Of a stretch of 64,000 nt of DNA, positions 44,823 to 52,869 are shown one piece after another. Under the pieces are notes generated by a model, which had not been told where the DNA came from, did no database searches, and saw only the letters and a program-made list of their open reading frames with translations. The stretch is from the NCBI RefSeq assembly GCF_018617875.1, contig NZ_JACSKZ010000003.1:124001-188000 (forward strand), given 5' to 3'. The stretch's first letter is position 1, and each line of letters begins with the position of its first letter. Source of the stretch: Exiguobacterium algae (lineage in GTDB: Bacteria > Bacillota > Bacilli > Exiguobacteriales > Exiguobacteriaceae). A program made the translations under genes and the position numbers.

Positions 44823-45590
44823 ATGAATGAGAAGCGATTTATTAGTATGCATGACACAGAAAGTGCCGCAATGGGGAAAATCGAAGAGTTACGGGCAAAA
44901 GGCTATCACGACTCACACATTTATGTCGTGACCAAACACGAGGACAACGTTTCTATTTTACGACGGGATACCGATGTGCACACCGAAGCCACTTACCACG
45001 GGAATTGGTTCGATAAAGTTCGCGCCTTCTTGAGTGGACATGAGGACGTCCATGCCGGATTAAAAAGCATGGGACTAAGCGAGGATGAGGTCAAGCGACA
45101 TTACGAAGATGTCGAGAACGGCAAAATCCTGATTTATGTCGATGAAGAGTTTGAACATCGTCATAATGAAGGCCTGGCTGTCGATTCAAAACCTTATCAA
45201 GACTACAATCCTGACGGAAGTTATGTTGACTCCCAAACATCTGACGGGTTAGAGGTTGATTCTGAACCTTTTAACAAGCCAAAAACAACGGGTACTGACT
45301 ATCCAGGAAGTCATTCGACAGGTGACGTGGAAATTGATGGAGAACCTAATAATGAACCGAAGTCCAAGGACTCCAGTCATCCGGGACATCATACAGCGGA
45401 TGGGTTGGAAGTAGATTCAAAACCCTATCAGGAGTCGAAGCCGATTGACCCGAATCGTCCTGTCGACCCCGAGCAGGAAAAATTAGATGAAGAAACAGCA
45501 CGGAATGAACGAGAGAAGAAACTTCGAGGGTTGGATGACAGAGCCTACCGCAATGATGTAGAGGACCCGGACAACGTACGACGCTTTTAA
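44823..45590 (+). CDS. YflT-domain general stress protein with repeats
   Basis: A 255-residue protein. Residues 1-100 form the general stress protein 17M/YflT domain (FISMHDTESAAMGKIEELRAKGYHDSHIYVV...VRAFLSG...LKSMGLSEDEVKRHYEDVENGKILIYVD). A low-complexity region with three to four copies of a (D/G)GLEVDS(E/K)P(Y/F) motif follows (near residues 115, 142, 165 and 195), then a charged tail. The repeats are unusual for the family. The ATG at 44823 fits AAGGAGG better than the ATG at 44814. Role: a stress-induced soluble protein of unclear mechanism. Confidence 0.8.
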   Translation: MNEKRFISMHDTESAAMGKIEELRAKGYHDSHIYVVTKHEDNVSILRRDTDVHTEATYHGNWFDKVRAFLSGHEDVHAGLKSMGLSEDEVKRHYEDVENGKILIYVDEEFEHRHNEGLAVDSKPYQDYNPDGSYVDSQTSDGLEVDSEPFNKPKTTGTDYPGSHSTGDVEIDGEPNNEPKSKDSSHPGHHTADGLEVDSKPYQESKPIDPNRPVDPEQEKLDEETARNEREKKLRGLDDRAYRNDVEDPDNVRRF

Positions 45591-45596
45591 TAAAGA

Positions 45597-45628
45597 TGCA
45601 CCAGGTCTAACTTGACCCGGTGCATTTT
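45597..45628 (+). terminator. Terminator
   Basis: TGCACC-A-GGTC and GACC-C-GGTGCA arms around TAACTT with a T run. Confidence 0.75.
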
Positions 45629-45630
45629 TA

Positions 45631-46593
45631 TTAGGTAACTCGATTTTTCGGTTCTCTTCCTTCCAGCACGTTCGCAATCGCCTCTCGATTCATCGCCATC
45701 ATCGCAAGACGTGTTTGAATCGACGCGCTGCCGATATGCGGTAGCGTCGTGACGTTCGGAAGCGTCAACAACGGATGATTCAAGTCAATCGGTTCTTTCG
45801 CAAACACATCCAACCCGGCTGCCCAAATCCGGTTTTCTTTTAGTGCCTCATACAGCGCTTGCTCATCGACCATTTCCCCACGTGCGACATTAATCAAAAT
45901 CGCCGTTTTTTTCATTTTGGCGAGCTGTTCCGCGCCAATCATTCCTCGCGTCTCCTCTGTCAACGGTGCAAGTAACACCACGAAATCGGATTTTTCCAGT
46001 AATCCGTCCAAATCGGAATATACAAAACCGAACATCGACTCGGACTCGTGACGTCTCGTGCGATTGTGATAGAGAACGTTCATATCAAATCCGCGGGCAC
46101 GCCGTGCGACCGCTTCTCCGATTCTTCCCATCCCGATAATCCCAAGCGTTGCTTGATGTACATCCATCCCGACGTACCCCATCGGTAGCCAGGATTTCCA
46201 TTCACCTGCTCGTAAATCCCGTTCTGCCTCTCCGAGCCGACGTGCTGTCATCATCATGAGTCCAAAGGTGAGGTCGGCCGTCGTCTCTGTCAGAACATCC
46301 GGGGTATTGGTGACGATGATTCCCCGCTCTCGAGCCGCCTGTAAATCAATGTTGTTATACCCGACAGCCAGGTTTGAGATGACCTCCAACTCGGTCGCCC
46401 GTTCAAACACCTCTTCGTCGATTGTGTCACTGAGCATCGTCCAAAGTGCATGAACCGATGCAACCTCTTCTAATAAGACGTCCCGCGGTACACTCTCTCC
46501 CTCCAAGTCCCACATTCGCACATCGAACTGTTCACGTAATGGTGCGACTGCTTCCTCGGGTAATCGGCGTGTGATGTAAATCCGTTTTTTCAT
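45631..46593 (-). CDS. D-2-hydroxyacid dehydrogenase (glyoxylate/hydroxypyruvate reductase-like)
   Basis: A 320-residue NAD(P)-dependent enzyme. The nucleotide fold is GIIGMGRIGEAVARRARGF (near 145-165); catalytic residues are the Arg in NVARGEMVDE, the Glu in DVFAKEPIDLNHP and the His in LPHIGSAS. The start LPEEAVAPLREQFDV and FGFV-like loop fit the GyaR/glyoxylate reductase group. With a glyoxylate shunt elsewhere in the window, glyoxylate is a sensible substrate, but this is inferred. The ATG at 46593 follows GAGGGG; the longer frame to 46617 is less supported. Confidence 0.9.
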   Translation of the reverse strand: MKKRIYITRRLPEEAVAPLREQFDVRMWDLEGESVPRDVLLEEVASVHALWTMLSDTIDEEVFERATELEVISNLAVGYNNIDLQAARERGIIVTNTPDVLTETTADLTFGLMMMTARRLGEAERDLRAGEWKSWLPMGYVGMDVHQATLGIIGMGRIGEAVARRARGFDMNVLYHNRTRRHESESMFGFVYSDLDGLLEKSDFVVLLAPLTEETRGMIGAEQLAKMKKTAILINVARGEMVDEQALYEALKENRIWAAGLDVFAKEPIDLNHPLLTLPNVTTLPHIGSASIQTRLAMMAMNREAIANVLEGREPKNRVT

Positions 46594-46629
46594 CGTTTCC
46601 CCTCTTTTCATTCTCACTTATCCAGGTCG

Positions 46630-47772
46630 TTATGAGGTGCGATCTGTCTCTGGATTTTGCTTTAAAAACTTTTCAAATAGTGTACTGAAGTCTTGATTCA
46701 GCAACTGTTCAATCGTTTTTGAGGAATCCATGGCATTTCGGTAAGCGACTTCATTGATCGCCAATCCAATCGCCCAGGTGATGCCTGATGCTACCGTTGC
46801 ATTGATGACGCCCGCTGCCGCATTCGCACCGGGGAAGAATTTCAGCACGTTCAGCAGAATCGTTTTGGATAAGGTACGCCCGATTTGTGGAATGATCGTA
46901 CTTCCAATCAAGGTTCTTAACAGTTCATCGCTCGCATTGATTCCCCAGTATCGGAATAAATGGACACTCATCGTCACTTGGATCGGTGTTAAAGCAATCG
47001 CATCTGCAAACGGAAGCGGTACCGCAGCCGCTGTTCCGGCACTCGCCACATATCCGGAAATGATACGCTGCGCTTTTTTCCGTTTCAGATCCAACATCGC
47101 TTTACTCTCTGCCCGTATTTCCATCAACAGCCCTTCTTGCAGGGATCCATCCAATTCTTCGACCGACCAACGGATTAGACGCTCCCAATCCAGGTATTGC
47201 TGGAACGCCTCCTCTTCCAGTAATTCTTTGGCGACACTCACTTGAAACACGGAATCGTCCGAGATGACATCGTTCAGTTCTTGCCGAAGCGCTGTCAACT
47301 CCTCGAGGTCCACCTGATCAATCTGAGTGAAGACGACCGCAACAGACGTCCACTCGCTCAATCGCTTGATTAAAGACCGGTCCAGTGGTGTGACCCGCTT
47401 CGTTGAGGCGTTAATCGTATACCAGACGAGATGAATACGTGCCGCGGCATCTTTCGATTGTGCCGATTCGACGAATCCAATGACTTCCTCTTCGTAGGCC
47501 CGCTGCCGTTCGCTTCCGATTTCATATCCTTCACTGTCATATAAGATAACGGCGACATCATCACTTTTGTACTCATGGATGCCTCGCGTGACCGGTTCAC
47601 CGGCGGCCACTTTTGTTAAGTCCCGACCAAAGACATGATTGACGACCGAACTCTTTCCGGCCCCCGTTGCCCCCGCAATCAAGATGTTCGGTTTCTTCAC
47701 ATTCCCGCGTAATCGTTCCAGTTCACCCGCTAAATCGTAATCGCTTAAGTCAAATCGTTTTCCCGTCGCCAC
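46630..47772 (-). CDS. P-loop GTPase with DUF697-like domain (tandem partner 1)
   Basis: A 380-residue GTPase. G1 is GATGAGKSS (34-42), G3 is DSEG (79-82), and the G4 position has TQID (149-152) instead of N/TKxD. After the G domain comes a helical domain (about 205-355) with long hydrophobic stretches (SGYVASAGTAAAVPLPFADAIALTPIQ and FFPGANAAAGVINATVASGITWAIGL), like DUF697, which suggests membrane association. It begins with GTG after GGGGGA and abuts the stop codon of the next GTPase gene upstream. The pair is translated together. Function is unknown; Era/dynamin-like membrane roles are possible. Confidence 0.75.
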   Translation of the reverse strand: MATGKRFDLSDYDLAGELERLRGNVKKPNILIAGATGAGKSSVVNHVFGRDLTKVAAGEPVTRGIHEYKSDDVAVILYDSEGYEIGSERQRAYEEEVIGFVESAQSKDAAARIHLVWYTINASTKRVTPLDRSLIKRLSEWTSVAVVFTQIDQVDLEELTALRQELNDVISDDSVFQVSVAKELLEEEAFQQYLDWERLIRWSVEELDGSLQEGLLMEIRAESKAMLDLKRKKAQRIISGYVASAGTAAAVPLPFADAIALTPIQVTMSVHLFRYWGINASDELLRTLIGSTIIPQIGRTLSKTILLNVLKFFPGANAAAGVINATVASGITWAIGLAINEVAYRNAMDSSKTIEQLLNQDFSTLFEKFLKQNPETDRTS

Positions 47773-48903
47773 TCAAATTCCCCCTTCTGGATTCAGCGTC
47801 TGACCAAGTCGACGCATTTCTTTTTCAAACCCTCTCCTTACATCCTCTTCGATTGTCTGACGAACTGAATCATATTGCTGCGCTACAGCCTTTTTTATCC
47901 CCCGTTCGGCGGTTCGTCGTTTGAACGCCCAATAAATAAAATGCACCACCGGAATCATCCCGAGCACCATTTTACGAATGGTTTGTTGAAACGAATAGTC
48001 AAATCCGAGTTCCACCCGTTTGGTTTTGAATAGTTGATCACGCTGCTGTCCGACCAATGGGTACCGTTCCATTAGTTGAATATAATGCAGTACGCCTTGA
48101 GCCATCGCGTCTTCCGTGGTGAGCGCCGCCTGTTCAAGCGTTTTAGACAGGTCTTTCTCAATTTTTCGAGCTTTCCAGCTAATCATGGCTTGGGGAGTCA
48201 GCATGCGGATGGTTTCTGCAGATTGATTGCTTCGATCACGCCACGCTTCGACTTCTTCTAACAAATGATTCGTCAAATTGATTGGCAGTTTCCGTTCAAT
48301 GTCTCTCCAAAGATTCGTTCGATTCCGTTGCCAGACCGCTTCATAACCGCTCGTCGGGACGACTTGTCCCGTTAGTAACTTTTTCTCCACACTGTTTACC
48401 CGAATGATGGAAGACTGGTCAATCGGTAGCTCACGGATCAACACCTGCTCCATCGCATTCGCTTTTTCAATGCTCATTTCGTTTTCCGCATTAAAATTCG
48501 TCAAAATAATCGTGACGTTACTCCCTTTTGCAAATAGCGGTTTTAAGATGGACTCGATTTCGTATGCTTCAACCCGACCTGACTGTACAGACAGCAAATA
48601 GTATATGGTGTGAAACCATTCTGATATGTCGAGTGCCCCTTCCCGTTCATTCACCGTCGCCAGAACAGATTGGTGCCACTCCTCAGACCGATCCGCCTCC
48701 AGCCCCCATGTATCATAGAAACGAAACAAAATGCCCCGCTCGAGGTCATAATAATCATATTGATGGAGTCCTTCGTCTGTCACCGGACTCCCTGCTCGTG
48801 ATTCGGCGACATCGTGCCCGTAGATATAGTTGATGAACGCACTTTTACCGACCCCGGTCTTCCCGGCAATCAAGATATTGGAGACGAGCCCTGTTCTATC
48901 CAT
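47773..48903 (-). CDS. P-loop GTPase (tandem partner 2)
   Basis: A 376-residue paralogue of the following gene. The N-terminal segment NILIAGKTGVGKSAF (9-23) parallels the partner's NILIAGATGAGKSS, and both continue with a short G/N-x-x-G(H/R)D...(S/E)PVT...L/I-H-(Q/E)Y pattern. G3 is DTWG (64-67); at G4 there is TNFN (135-138), so the guanine-specifying Asp is replaced by Asn. The C-terminal region is helical with coiled-coil potential and one hydrophobic stretch (KMVLGMIPVVHFIYWAF, near 320). GGGGGAAG precedes the ATG. It is the first gene of the pair. Confidence 0.75.
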   Translation of the reverse strand: MDRTGLVSNILIAGKTGVGKSAFINYIYGHDVAESRAGSPVTDEGLHQYDYYDLERGILFRFYDTWGLEADRSEEWHQSVLATVNEREGALDISEWFHTIYYLLSVQSGRVEAYEIESILKPLFAKGSNVTIILTNFNAENEMSIEKANAMEQVLIRELPIDQSSIIRVNSVEKKLLTGQVVPTSGYEAVWQRNRTNLWRDIERKLPINLTNHLLEEVEAWRDRSNQSAETIRMLTPQAMISWKARKIEKDLSKTLEQAALTTEDAMAQGVLHYIQLMERYPLVGQQRDQLFKTKRVELGFDYSFQQTIRKMVLGMIPVVHFIYWAFKRRTAERGIKKAVAQQYDSVRQTIEEDVRRGFEKEMRRLGQTLNPEGGI

Positions 48904-48983
48904 ATGCTTCCCCCTGACTTCGTTGTATAGTTCAATTATACAGAATGGACTGTTTTCAAACGTCCATCGAAAGGAGGATTCCT

Positions 48984-49373
48984 ATGATCCACCATGTCGA
49001 ATTGTACGTATCTGACCTGGAAACGAGTATAAACGCCTGGGAATGGCTACTCTGTGAACAACTTGATTACACGCTCTATCAGAAATGGGAAGAGGGTAGA
49101 AGTTATCGTTTCGGTGACACATATATTGTGTTTGTCCAAACGGAGCAAGATCACCTTTCCCCACCCTATCACCGAAAAAAGACCGGATTGAATCATTTAG
49201 CGTTTCACGCAAAATCGATGACGCAACTTGAAAGCATCCGTTCACAGCTTACCTCACACGGCTTTCAGGAGCTCTATTCTGACCGGTTCCCTTACGCCGG
49301 CGGACCAAATTATACGGCTCTTTACTTCGAAGACCCGGACCGAATCAAGGTCGAACTCGTGGCGACGATGTGA
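48984..49373 (+). CDS. VOC (glyoxalase/bleomycin-resistance) family protein
   Basis: A 129-residue protein with two beta-alpha-beta-beta-beta units. MIHHVELYVSDLETSINAWEWLL begins the first (metal His near residue 4), LNHLAFHAKSMTQLESIRSQL the second, and ALYFEDPDRIKVELV has the metal Glu near 125. The fold binds a metal and supports isomerase, dioxygenase or sequestration functions; the substrate is unknown. AAGGAGG precedes the ATG at 48984; the longer frame is not used. It diverges from the GTPase pair. Confidence 0.82.
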   Translation: MIHHVELYVSDLETSINAWEWLLCEQLDYTLYQKWEEGRSYRFGDTYIVFVQTEQDHLSPPYHRKKTGLNHLAFHAKSMTQLESIRSQLTSHGFQELYSDRFPYAGGPNYTALYFEDPDRIKVELVATM

Positions 49374-49468
49374 ACGAACGTGTGAGAACTTCTTAAAAGT
49401 TTGTGAAAACGATTGCAAACTTTTATCCAAACTCCTAGACTGAAAGGGTCTAAAAGGAGGTTTTCTTG

Positions 49469-50266
49469 ATGGAAAAACAAGTGATCGATTATATGGAAGA
49501 AGCCGCGTATAAAAAATCTTCAATGCTTCATCACTCATTTCGTCAATACGTACTCCGGTCAATCATCGCCGGATTTTTAATCGGAATCGGTGTCGTCTTT
49601 TCCTTCACGGTCGGAAATATGTTTATCGACGTACCCGGCACGATGTTGATTGCAGGAGCGAGTTTCTCTGTTGCACTCGTCTTCATCGTTTGGATGGGTG
49701 GAGAACTATTTACGAGCAACACAATGTACTTATTCACCGGCGCGAACCGTGGTCGCGTTTCTTGGAACGACTTAGCTAAGATATGGAGCGTCAGCTGGCT
49801 CGGTAACCTAGTCGGTGCAGCCCTACTCTCTCTTCTTGTCATCGGAGCACATAGTATGGGTGAGGTGTCCAGTGAGCATTTACTCGCCGTCGTCGCAGCC
49901 AAAAAAATGAGCGGTGACGCGCTCGCAATTTTCTTAAAAGGAATCTTGTGTAACGTCCTCGTCTGTATCGCCATCTTCATGCCGCTCAAGACGCAAAACG
50001 ATGTCGCCAAAATTTTATTAACAATGATTCCGGTCGTCGTCTTCTTTGCTGCCGGGTTCGAACACTCGATTGCAAACATGGGCGTTTTCGCACTAGCTCT
50101 CCATTACGTCCCATCGGATCTCATCAACTTTGGTGGCGCAATCCACAACTTGATTTTTGCGACGCTTGGAAACATTGTCGGTGGCGCGCTATTCGTTGCC
50201 GGAAGTTATCTCTATTTAAACAAACCAGATACCGAGACGATCAAACCGATGCGTCAAAATGCATAA
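49469..50266 (+). CDS. Formate/nitrite transporter family channel
   Basis: A 265-residue FNT channel with six spans. GGELFTSNTMYL (near residue 80, the first omega-loop region), SWLGNLVGAALLSLL and GILCNVLVCIAIFMP (second loop, near 160) are family signatures, and the FEHSIANMGVFALAL segment (near 195) holds the central His that controls permeation. It exports or imports formate, nitrite or a similar small monovalent anion. The ATG at 49469 follows AAAAGGAGG at 8 nt spacing. A terminator follows. Confidence 0.92.
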   Translation: MEKQVIDYMEEAAYKKSSMLHHSFRQYVLRSIIAGFLIGIGVVFSFTVGNMFIDVPGTMLIAGASFSVALVFIVWMGGELFTSNTMYLFTGANRGRVSWNDLAKIWSVSWLGNLVGAALLSLLVIGAHSMGEVSSEHLLAVVAAKKMSGDALAIFLKGILCNVLVCIAIFMPLKTQNDVAKILLTMIPVVVFFAAGFEHSIANMGVFALALHYVPSDLINFGGAIHNLIFATLGNIVGGALFVAGSYLYLNKPDTETIKPMRQNA

Positions 50267-50275
50267 CATAAAAAG

Positions 50276-50308
50276 ACAGGGACCCCGATGCGCAGGGTCC
50301 CTGTTTGT
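50276..50308. terminator. Terminator between FNT and symporter genes
   Basis: ACAGGGACCC and GGGTCCCTGT arms, perfect 10-bp stem, with a T run on the plus side and A residues on the left. Confidence 0.75.
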
Positions 50309-50321
50309 TGCTTTTCACGTA

Positions 50322-51794
50322 TTATGATTTTGAAGTGTCAGCTGCTGCCGCTTGGACAGTTCCTTGTGCCACTTCGTCTTCTTCCACGTCCCAACATTCT
50401 GTGTTCTCAATTCCGAGTTTACGAGCTGAGAAGCGTGGGTTGAGTCCTTGTGCACGTTGGTCTTCGTAGTCTTTGAGGACTTTGAAGGCGACGCCACCGA
50501 GCAATGTGATTGCCGTGATGTTGATCAATGTCATCCCTGCCATGAAGAGGTCGGCAAGGCTCCATACAAATCCGAGACTCGAAACGGCTCCGATGAAGAC
50601 GAAAGCCATTGTTGCGAGACGGAAGCCAAAGACTGCTTGTTTGCTCTTCTTGATGAATTCGATGTTCGTTTCACCGTAGTAGTAGCTTCCTGCAATCGAA
50701 CTGAAAGCGAACAAGAAGACGCTGACTGCGACGAATGCTGGAGCAAGTGCTCCGATTTGTTCCGTCAATGCGTTTTGAAGAAGAACAATCCCTTCACCAT
50801 TACCTGAAGCATAGCTGTCAGAAAGAAGGATGATTGCTGCTGTCGCCGTACAAACGATCAACGTATCCAAGAATACACCGAGTGATTGAAGGAAACCTTG
50901 TTTCGCAGGGTGTGATACTTCAGCTGCTGCAGCCGCGTTTGGCGCAGAACCCATACCAGCCTCGTTCGAGAAGAGACCGCGACGTACACCGTTCGAGATA
51001 GCAGCACCGACTGCACCGCCGACTGCTTCATCTAAACCGAATGCACTCTTGAAGATCATAGCGAATACTGCTGGAAGTTCAGCGAAGTTCACGACAACAA
51101 CGTAAAGTGCGATGACAAGATAGAGCACGGCCATAACTGGAACAACAACGGCCGAGAAGTTCGCAACACGTTGAACACCACCGAAGATAACGAGACCTGT
51201 GAGAACAACCAAGATTGCCCCACCAACTGCAGCATCGATACCGAACGCATTGTCAAACGCTGCTGCGATTGTGTTTGATTGAACCGAGTTGAAAATAAGA
51301 CCAAATGTTAAAGCGATGAGAATCGCAAATACGATACCAAGTGCGCGGTTGTTCAAACCTTTTTCGATGTAGTAAGCCGGACCGCCACGGTATGCGACGT
51401 CATCTTTTACTTTATATACCTGAGCGAGTGTACTCTCGATCATCGCTGTTGCTCCACCGAGGAGGGCGACAATCCACATCCAGAATACTGCTCCTGGTCC
51501 ACCGAGTGTAACGGCTACTGTGACCCCGGCAAGGTTACCAGTACCAATCCGAGTTGCGGCACCGATGAAGAATGATTTCATTGGTGTGATGCTCTTACCA
51601 TCTTTTGATGGAGTTACGTCTGATTTATCCGTAACAGCTCGGAACATTTCTTTTAAATAACGGAATTGAATGAAACGGGTTTTTACCGTGAAGTAAATCC
51701 CTGCTCCAACGAGTGCGACGATCAAGACGTATGTCCATAAGATGCCATTTAAGAAATCGACGCTACCTTGCAATAAATTTTGTACAGCTTCCAT
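50322..51794 (-). CDS. Sodium:alanine/glycine symporter (AgcS family)
   Basis: A 490-residue polytopic transporter with about eleven spans. Family signatures are GAATRIGTGNLAGVTVAVTLGGPGAVFWMW (near 75-105), the SNEAGMGSAPNAAAAAEVSHPAKQG loop (near 275-300), and the late YYYGETNIEFI and WSLADLFMAGMTLIN. It imports alanine or glycine with Na+ or H+. The first span (about 15-36) follows a short N-terminus. A cre-like site lies upstream (51957-51970), and the 228 bp between it and the next gene is AT-rich and otherwise featureless. Confidence 0.93.
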   Translation of the reverse strand: MEAVQNLLQGSVDFLNGILWTYVLIVALVGAGIYFTVKTRFIQFRYLKEMFRAVTDKSDVTPSKDGKSITPMKSFFIGAATRIGTGNLAGVTVAVTLGGPGAVFWMWIVALLGGATAMIESTLAQVYKVKDDVAYRGGPAYYIEKGLNNRALGIVFAILIALTFGLIFNSVQSNTIAAAFDNAFGIDAAVGGAILVVLTGLVIFGGVQRVANFSAVVVPVMAVLYLVIALYVVVVNFAELPAVFAMIFKSAFGLDEAVGGAVGAAISNGVRRGLFSNEAGMGSAPNAAAAAEVSHPAKQGFLQSLGVFLDTLIVCTATAAIILLSDSYASGNGEGIVLLQNALTEQIGALAPAFVAVSVFLFAFSSIAGSYYYGETNIEFIKKSKQAVFGFRLATMAFVFIGAVSSLGFVWSLADLFMAGMTLINITAITLLGGVAFKVLKDYEDQRAQGLNPRFSARKLGIENTECWDVEEDEVAQGTVQAAAADTSKS

Positions 51795-51956
51795 AGAATA
51801 AGTTCCTCCCTGTTGTGTGAATCTAAAGTTGAAGATTTTTTATGATCTCTTAGTTTTGAATTATACAAAGATTCTGACAATTTGCAATATTTTTTTTACA
51901 GGTTAGTTCACTTTTTCTTCACAAATTAACATGCATTATTCCCTATATACCAACGA

Positions 51957-51970
51957 TTAAAACGCTTACA
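51957..51970 (-). promoter_or_regulatory. cre-like site upstream of the AgcS symporter
   Basis: The minus strand reads TGTAAGCGTTTTAA, matching 13 of 14 positions of the CcpA element. It lies about 165 bp upstream of the symporter start, in the non-coding stretch 51795-52023. Confidence 0.55.
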
Positions 51971-52023
51971 TAAATTTTTAAAAAATTTTTATTTCTTTAT
52001 TTTTTCTGCCACACGAATTTAAA

Positions 52024-52050
52024 AACAGCCACTCATCGTGAGCGGCTGTT
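52024..52050 (-). terminator. Terminator of the ywbE operon
   Basis: AACAGCC and GGCTGTT outer arms with CTCA/TGAG inside; leftward the hairpin is followed by TTTT. Confidence 0.7.
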
Positions 52051-52052
52051 GA

Positions 52053-52220
52053 TTAAATACCAGTACGTTTCTTCTGGTTATTCGGCTTTTTCGTCAACTG
52101 ACTCGTCAACGGTTTTTGCTTCGTTCCATGAAGTCCTGTTGGTACTTTCGTTTGGTTTTGCTTTTTTTCAGCGAGCTTTTGCTTCATTGCCTCTTGCAAA
52201 CTTAATTTCTTTTCACTCAT
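52053..52220 (-). CDS. 55-residue basic protein of unknown function
   Basis: A short frame starting MSEKKLSLQEAMKQKLAEKK, then a Lys/Gln/Thr-rich, probably disordered tail ending KKPNNQKKRTGI. The GGGGGTGA ribosome site overlaps the stop of ywbE, and a terminator follows, so it is the second gene of a two-gene unit. Its high charge suggests nucleic-acid or ribosome binding, an inference from composition only. Confidence 0.65.
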   Translation of the reverse strand: MSEKKLSLQEAMKQKLAEKKQNQTKVPTGLHGTKQKPLTSQLTKKPNNQKKRTGI

Positions 52221-52221
52221 A

Positions 52222-52425
52222 TCATTCACCCCCAGCTTCGATCACTTTCACACGACCGACCTGTCCATCGTTCAAGCGTACTTTGATGCCATGTGGATGC
52301 CGCGGCGAGTTCGTCAAGATATCTTTGACGACCCCTTTCGTTAACTTTCCACTGCGTTGATCTTGTTTCAAGACGATTTGGACGTGGAGTCCTGGGCGAA
52401 TGTCCGCACGTTTTGTTCCATCCAT
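52222..52425 (-). CDS. ywbE: YwbE family protein
   Basis: A 67-residue protein of the YwbE/DUF2196 family: RADIRPGLHVQIVLKQDQRSGKLTKGVVKDILTNSPRHPHGIKVRL, with the ILT(N/S)S-x-x-HPHGIKVRL hallmark, and a VGRVKVI end. Small and basic; biochemical function is not established. The ATG at 52425 follows AAAGGGG; an in-frame GTG at 52434 is less likely. Confidence 0.85.
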   Translation of the reverse strand: MDGTKRADIRPGLHVQIVLKQDQRSGKLTKGVVKDILTNSPRHPHGIKVRLNDGQVGRVKVIEAGGE

Positions 52426-52489
52426 GCCCGTCACCCCTTTTCATTTAGTCATCCTCTATCATATGCCCTTTTCCCTTATTTGTCACAGC

Positions 52490-52822
52490 CTATTCCCAGA
52501 GTCCGACTTGGCGAACGGCTGTCGTCAGATAACTTTGATCGGTCTCCATGCTCTTTTGACCGTCACCCGGGAAGAAGGTCACTAAAACTTTTCCCCTTCG
52601 AAGTGTCACATCGAGGACCGTCTGCCCTGTCCGGTTTTCTAAGCGTGCTTTCCCTTCCAACCGTTCATAAGCCAGCATGAGGTCTTGACCGAAAATCAGG
52701 TAGCTTTCAATCGGCACCATCTCGATGGAGTGATGAATAGAAAGGATCAGCGTCTCCCGATTTGCTTCGAGGATGACGACTCGTTCCGTCGTATCCGCAT
52801 TTTCAAATTCAATGATGTGCAT
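52490..52822 (-). CDS. Small protein of unknown function
   Basis: A 110-residue protein, apparently all-beta, with alternating hydrophobic strands (MHIIEFENADTTERVVILEA...LILSIHHSIEMVPIESYLIFGQ...). No membrane span or signal. No family recognised. AGGAGGG lies 5 nt before the ATG at 52822; this purine-rich site is just beyond the malL terminator. No co-transcribed partner is obvious. Confidence 0.6.
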   Translation of the reverse strand: MHIIEFENADTTERVVILEANRETLILSIHHSIEMVPIESYLIFGQDLMLAYERLEGKARLENRTGQTVLDVTLRRGKVLVTFFPGDGQKSMETDQSYLTTAVRQVGLWE

Positions 52823-52837
52823 CCAATCCCTCCTGAA

Positions 52838-52863
52838 AAGCACCTTCCGAACGGAAGGTGCTT
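52838..52863 (-). terminator. Terminator of the alpha-glucosidase gene
   Basis: AAGCACCTTCCG and its perfect complement with a 2-base centre; leftward it continues into TTTT. It sits just before the ribosome site of the next gene. Confidence 0.75.
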
Positions 52864-52869
52864 ACTGAT

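Noticed and set aside
46630-48903. A known antiphage defence system in the GTPase pair
   Set aside because: No nuclease, protease or other effector gene adjoins them and no mobile element is nearby; a defence role would be speculation.
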